In this document: positions 60,861 to 64,000 of the stretch, in pieces
Position numbering within the stretch: position 1 is the first letter of the stretch
Layout of the letters: each line of letters begins with the position of its first letter
DNA from: Buchnera aphidicola (Pterocallis alni)
Lineage (GTDB): Bacteria; Pseudomonadota; Gammaproteobacteria; Enterobacterales; Enterobacteriaceae
Assembly (NCBI RefSeq): GCF_964059075.1
Contig: NZ_OZ060377.1
Coordinates: forward strand, 310,001-374,000
Reading direction: 5' to 3'
Length of the DNA stretch: 64,000 nucleotides
Made by a program: the position numbers and the translations under genes
Notes under the pieces: model-generated
The model's input: the letters and a program-made list of their open reading frames with translations, nothing else
What the model was told of the DNA's origin: nothing
The model's database searches: none

Positions 60861-62045
60861 CTAATTAATTATTTTTATCACCACACCCGCTCCAACAGTC
60901 TTACCACCTTCCCTAATTGCAAATCTTAAACCCTCTGACATAGCAATGGGATTAATTAAAGTTACAACAATTTTAATATTATCTCCAGGCATAACCATTT
61001 CCATACCCTCTGGTAATTCAATAAAACCAGTTACATCGGTTGTACGAAAATAAAACTGAGGCCTATAACCTTTAAAAAATGGAGTATGCCTACCACCTTC
61101 TTCCTTAGATAAAATATATACTTCTGATTCAAATTTAGTATGAGGGTGAATACTTCCTGGTTTAGATAAAACTTGTCCTCTTTCTATTTCATCCCTTTTA
61201 GTACCTCTTAATAAAATACCAACATTTTCCCCTGCGCGCCCTTCATCTAATAACTTCCTAAACATTTCAACACCAGTACAAATAGTTTTAGTAGTAGGTT
61301 TAATACCGACAATTTCTACTTCTTCACCCACTTTAATAACTCCTTTTTCTACTCTTCCTGTAACCACAGTACCACGACCAGAAATGGAAAATACATCCTC
61401 TATAGGTAATAAAAATGGTTGATCAATATCCCGTTTAGGATCTGGAATATACTTATCTAAAAAATTAGACAATTCCAATATTTTATTTTCCCATTCAACA
61501 TTCCCTTCTAACGCTTTTAAAGCAGAACCTCTAATAATTGGAATGTCATCTCCAGGAAATTCATATTGTGTTAATAATTCTCTTACTTCCATTTCTACTA
61601 ACTCTAATAATTCTTCATCATCTACCATATCACATTTATTTAAAAAAACTACTATATGTGGCACACCAACCTGACGAGCCAATAAAATATGCTCACGAGT
61701 TTGAGGCATAGGGCCATCTGTAGCAGCAACTACTAATATTGCTCCATCCATTTGTGCAGCACCAGTAATCATATTTTTAATATAATCCGAATGACCTGGA
61801 CAGTCAACATGTGCATAATGCCTAATACTAGTATCATACTCAACATGAGAAGTATTAATTGTAATTCCCCTAGCTTTTTCTTCTGGAGCGTTATCTATTT
61901 GGTCAAATGCTCGAGCTGAACCACCATAATGTTTTGATAATACAGTAGTAATAGCAGATGTTAAAGTAGTTTTCCCATGATCGACATGACCAATTGTACC
62001 AACATTAACATGTGTTTTTAATCTTTTAAATGTTTCTTTAGACAC
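60861..62045 (-). CDS. tuf: Elongation factor Tu
   Basis: GTPase delivering aminoacyl-tRNA to the ribosome. It has 394 residues, equal to E. coli. The P-loop GHVDHGKT is at 19-26, with the switch I threonine region [21 protein letters not shown], and the guanine motif NKCD. Fifty-seven bases after fusA. Codon use is visibly less AT-biased than in poorly conserved genes such as holA. Confidence 0.98.
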   Translation of the reverse strand: MSKETFKRLKTHVNVGTIGHVDHGKTTLTSAITTVLSKHYGGSARAFDQIDNAPEEKARGITINTSHVEYDTSIRHYAHVDCPGHSDYIKNMITGAAQMDGAILVVAATDGPMPQTREHILLARQVGVPHIVVFLNKCDMVDDEELLELVEMEVRELLTQYEFPGDDIPIIRGSALKALEGNVEWENKILELSNFLDKYIPDPKRDIDQPFLLPIEDVFSISGRGTVVTGRVEKGVIKVGEEVEIVGIKPTTKTICTGVEMFRKLLDEGRAGENVGILLRGTKRDEIERGQVLSKPGSIHPHTKFESEVYILSKEEGGRHTPFFKGYRPQFYFRTTDVTGFIELPEGMEMVMPGDNIKIVVTLINPIAMSEGLRFAIREGGKTVGAGVVIKIIN

Positions 62046-62102
62046 TGTATTTTCCCTTATTTATATAAAAATTAAATTAGATAAATGAATAAAAATAAAA
62101 AA

Positions 62103-64000
62103 TTATTTACTTCTTTTTTCAATAATCTGTACTGAAATATTTTTAGGAATTTCTAAATAATTCAAAAATTCCATAGAATAAGAAGCTCTTCCTTGAGTTT
62201 GAGAACGTAAATCAGTTGCATACCCAAACATTTCTGATAAAGGAACTTTAGCAGAAATTAACTTCCCAAGAGAAAAATCATTCATACCTTCTATAATACC
62301 TCTTCTACGGTTCAAATCACCTATCACATCCCCCATATATTCTTCAGGAGTTTCTACTTCTACTTTCATAATTGGTTCTAATAATATTGGATTTGCTTTT
62401 TTAAAAGCTTCTTTAAAAGCCATCGAAGCAGCAAATTTAAACGCTAATTCCGAAGAATCAACATCATGATACGATCCAAAATGTAATCTGACACCAACAT
62501 CAACAACAGGATAACCAGCAAGAGGTCCAGAATTTAACTGTTCTTGCACACCTTTATCAATAGCAGATATGTATTCATTAGGAATTACACCACCTTTAAT
62601 ATCATTAATAAAATTATAACCTAAACCAGGCTTTAAAGGAAACAAATCAATTACTACATGACCATATTGCCCTCTACCACCAGTTTGTTTAATATATTTT
62701 CCTTCTACATCTTTCACTTCTTTTAAAATAGTTTCACGATAAGCAACTTGAGGTTTACCTATATTCGCATAAACATTAAATTCCCTCTTCATACGATCTA
62801 TAATAATTTCTAAATGTAATTCACCCATTCCAGAAATAATAGTTTGATTTGATTCATGATCCATACGTACCATAAAAGAAGGATCTTCTTTTACTAATCT
62901 ATTTAATGCCAAACCCATACGATCTTGATCAGTTTTCGTTTTTGGTTCCACCGCAATAGAAATTACTGGATCAGGAAATTCCATTTTTTCTAAGATAATA
63001 GGATTATTTATATCACATAAAGTATCCCCTGTAGTAACATTTTTTAAACCAATAGCTGCAGCAATATCACCCGCTCGTACTTCTTTAATTTCTTCCCTTT
63101 TATTAGCATGCATTTGCACAATTCTGCCAAATCGTTCTTTTTCAGATTTCACTGCATTCAAAATTGTATCACCAGAAGTTACAAATCCAGAATATACTCT
63201 AAAAAATGTTAAATTTCCAACAAAAGGATCGTTAGCTATTTTAAAAGCTAAAGCAGAAAATGGTTCTTTATCACTCGCAATACGATTGTTAGAAACAGAA
63301 CAACTATTTTTAATACCATTCACAGATTTAATATCAACAGGAGAAGGTAAATATTCAATAATTGCATCTAACAAAGATTGTACCCCTTTATTTTTAAAAG
63401 CAGAACCACAAGTAACTAAAATTATTTTATTATTTAATACTTGATTCCTTAATTCATCTTTTATTTCTTTTTCAAATATTTTTTGATTATTTAAATATTT
63501 ATCCATAATAATTTCATTTGTTTCAGAAACAAGTTCTAAAATAACTTGATTCCATTTTTCAGATATTGTTACCAAATTATCAGGAATTTTATCATATCGA
63601 ACAGTAATACCTTTATCCTCTTCATTCCAATATATAGCTTTCATAGTAATTAAATCAATAATACCAATAAAATTATTTTCTGAACCAATAGGTAATTGAA
63701 TAGGAATTGGATTAACTTTTAATCTTTCTTTCATTTGTTCCATTACTTTAAAAAAATCCGCACCTACCCTATCCATTTTATTAATAAAAGCAATTCTAGG
63801 AACCTGGTATTTATTTGCTTGCCTCCATACAGTCTCTGATTGAGGTTGAACACCACCTACCGCACAATATATCATCACCGCTCCATCTAAAACACGCATA
63901 GATCTCTCAACTTCAATAGTAAAATCTACATGACCAGGAGTATCAATAATATTAATACGATGACTAGCAAATTGATTATTCATACCAGACCAAAAAGTAG
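62103..64000 (-). CDS. fusA: Elongation factor G (5' end beyond window)
   Basis: Translocase GTPase. The reading frame is open to the right edge of the window (TFWSG precedes the methionine at 63983), so the gene starts outside. About 630 of the expected 704 residues are present, lacking the N-terminal P-loop. Visible motifs are DTPGHVDF (G3) and NKMD (G4); domain IV has [12 protein letters not shown] and the C-terminus has [12 protein letters not shown]. Upstream rpsG and rpsL, expected from E. coli order, are beyond the edge. Confidence 0.97.
   Translation of the reverse strand, partial: TFWSGMNNQFASHRINIIDTPGHVDFTIEVERSMRVLDGAVMIYCAVGGVQPQSETVWRQANKYQVPRIAFINKMDRVGADFFKVMEQMKERLKVNPIPIQLPIGSENNFIGIIDLITMKAIYWNEEDKGITVRYDKIPDNLVTISEKWNQVILELVSETNEIIMDKYLNNQKIFEKEIKDELRNQVLNNKIILVTCGSAFKNKGVQSLLDAIIEYLPSPVDIKSVNGIKNSCSVSNNRIASDKEPFSALAFKIANDPFVGNLTFFRVYSGFVTSGDTILNAVKSEKERFGRIVQMHANKREEIKEVRAGDIAAAIGLKNVTTGDTLCDINNPIILEKMEFPDPVISIAVEPKTKTDQDRMGLALNRLVKEDPSFMVRMDHESNQTIISGMGELHLEIIIDRMKREFNVYANIGKPQVAYRETILKEVKDVEGKYIKQTGGRGQYGHVVIDLFPLKPGLGYNFINDIKGGVIPNEYISAIDKGVQEQLNSGPLAGYPVVDVGVRLHFGSYHDVDSSELAFKFAASMAFKEAFKKANPILLEPIMKVEVETPEEYMGDVIGDLNRRRGIIEGMNDFSLGKLISAKVPLSEMFGYATDLRSQTQGRASYSMEFLNYLEIPKNISVQIIEKRSK

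Overview
This window is a piece of a very AT-rich (by eye roughly one-fifth G+C) reduced gammaproteobacterial chromosome, and the gene content and order point to Buchnera aphidicola, the obligate nutritional symbiont of aphids. The strongest marker is an aroE - tRNA-Glu - 23S - 5S cluster with no 16S gene beside it, the split rRNA arrangement known from Buchnera. Supporting signs are proteins closest to Escherichia coli orthologues, blocks of E. coli gene order with many genes deleted out of them, and a lack of mobile elements, phage genes, CRISPR arrays and dedicated regulators.

Layout. 1-10.9 kb (+): prfB, lysS, lysA, miaB, ybeY, corC, leuS, holA, tusA. 10.95-16.2 kb: asd (-), then yhgN, pgk, fbaA, mscS (+). 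16.2-19.2 kb: initiator tRNA (-), then ribH, ribD, nusB, a 395-base gene-free spacer and tusE (+). 19.25-23.95 kb (-): the cyoABCDE cytochrome bo3 operon. 24.3-30.1 kb (+): tig, clpP, clpX, lon. 30.3-33.85 kb (+): the ABC exporter pair mdlA/mdlB. 33.85-38.7 kb: 4.5S SRP RNA (-), dnaX, ybaB, htpG (+), tRNA-Arg(UCU) (-), folD (+). 38.7-45.4 kb (-): cysS, cspE, 5S, 23S, tRNA-Glu, aroE, tsaC. 45.5-47 kb (+): def, fmt. 47-64 kb (-): an unbroken fusA - tuf - S10 - spc - alpha ribosomal superoperon ending in rplQ, with fusA running off the right edge.

How it works together. Most of the window is core information processing: translation, protein quality control, tRNA modification (miaB, tusA, tusE, tsaC) and formyl-methionine handling (initiator tRNA, fmt, def, folD). 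Around that core sit symbiosis-relevant biosynthetic steps: asd and lysA (lysine), aroE (aromatic amino acids), and ribH/ribD (riboflavin). Energy comes from lower glycolysis (fbaA, pgk) and a bo3 quinol oxidase.

I found no undescribed system. The points worth a second look are signs of advanced reduction: loss of the RF2 programmed frameshift, a cysteinyl-tRNA synthetase missing its C-terminal domain, a CyoA without its lipobox cysteine, an MdlA with asparagine at its catalytic carboxylate, very long in-frame poly(A) tracts in coding sequences, and missing neighbours (adk, lgt/thyA, bolA) at expected places. Where several starts were possible I chose by ribosome-binding site and by alignment to E. 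coli protein lengths recalled from memory, and I say so in each entry.
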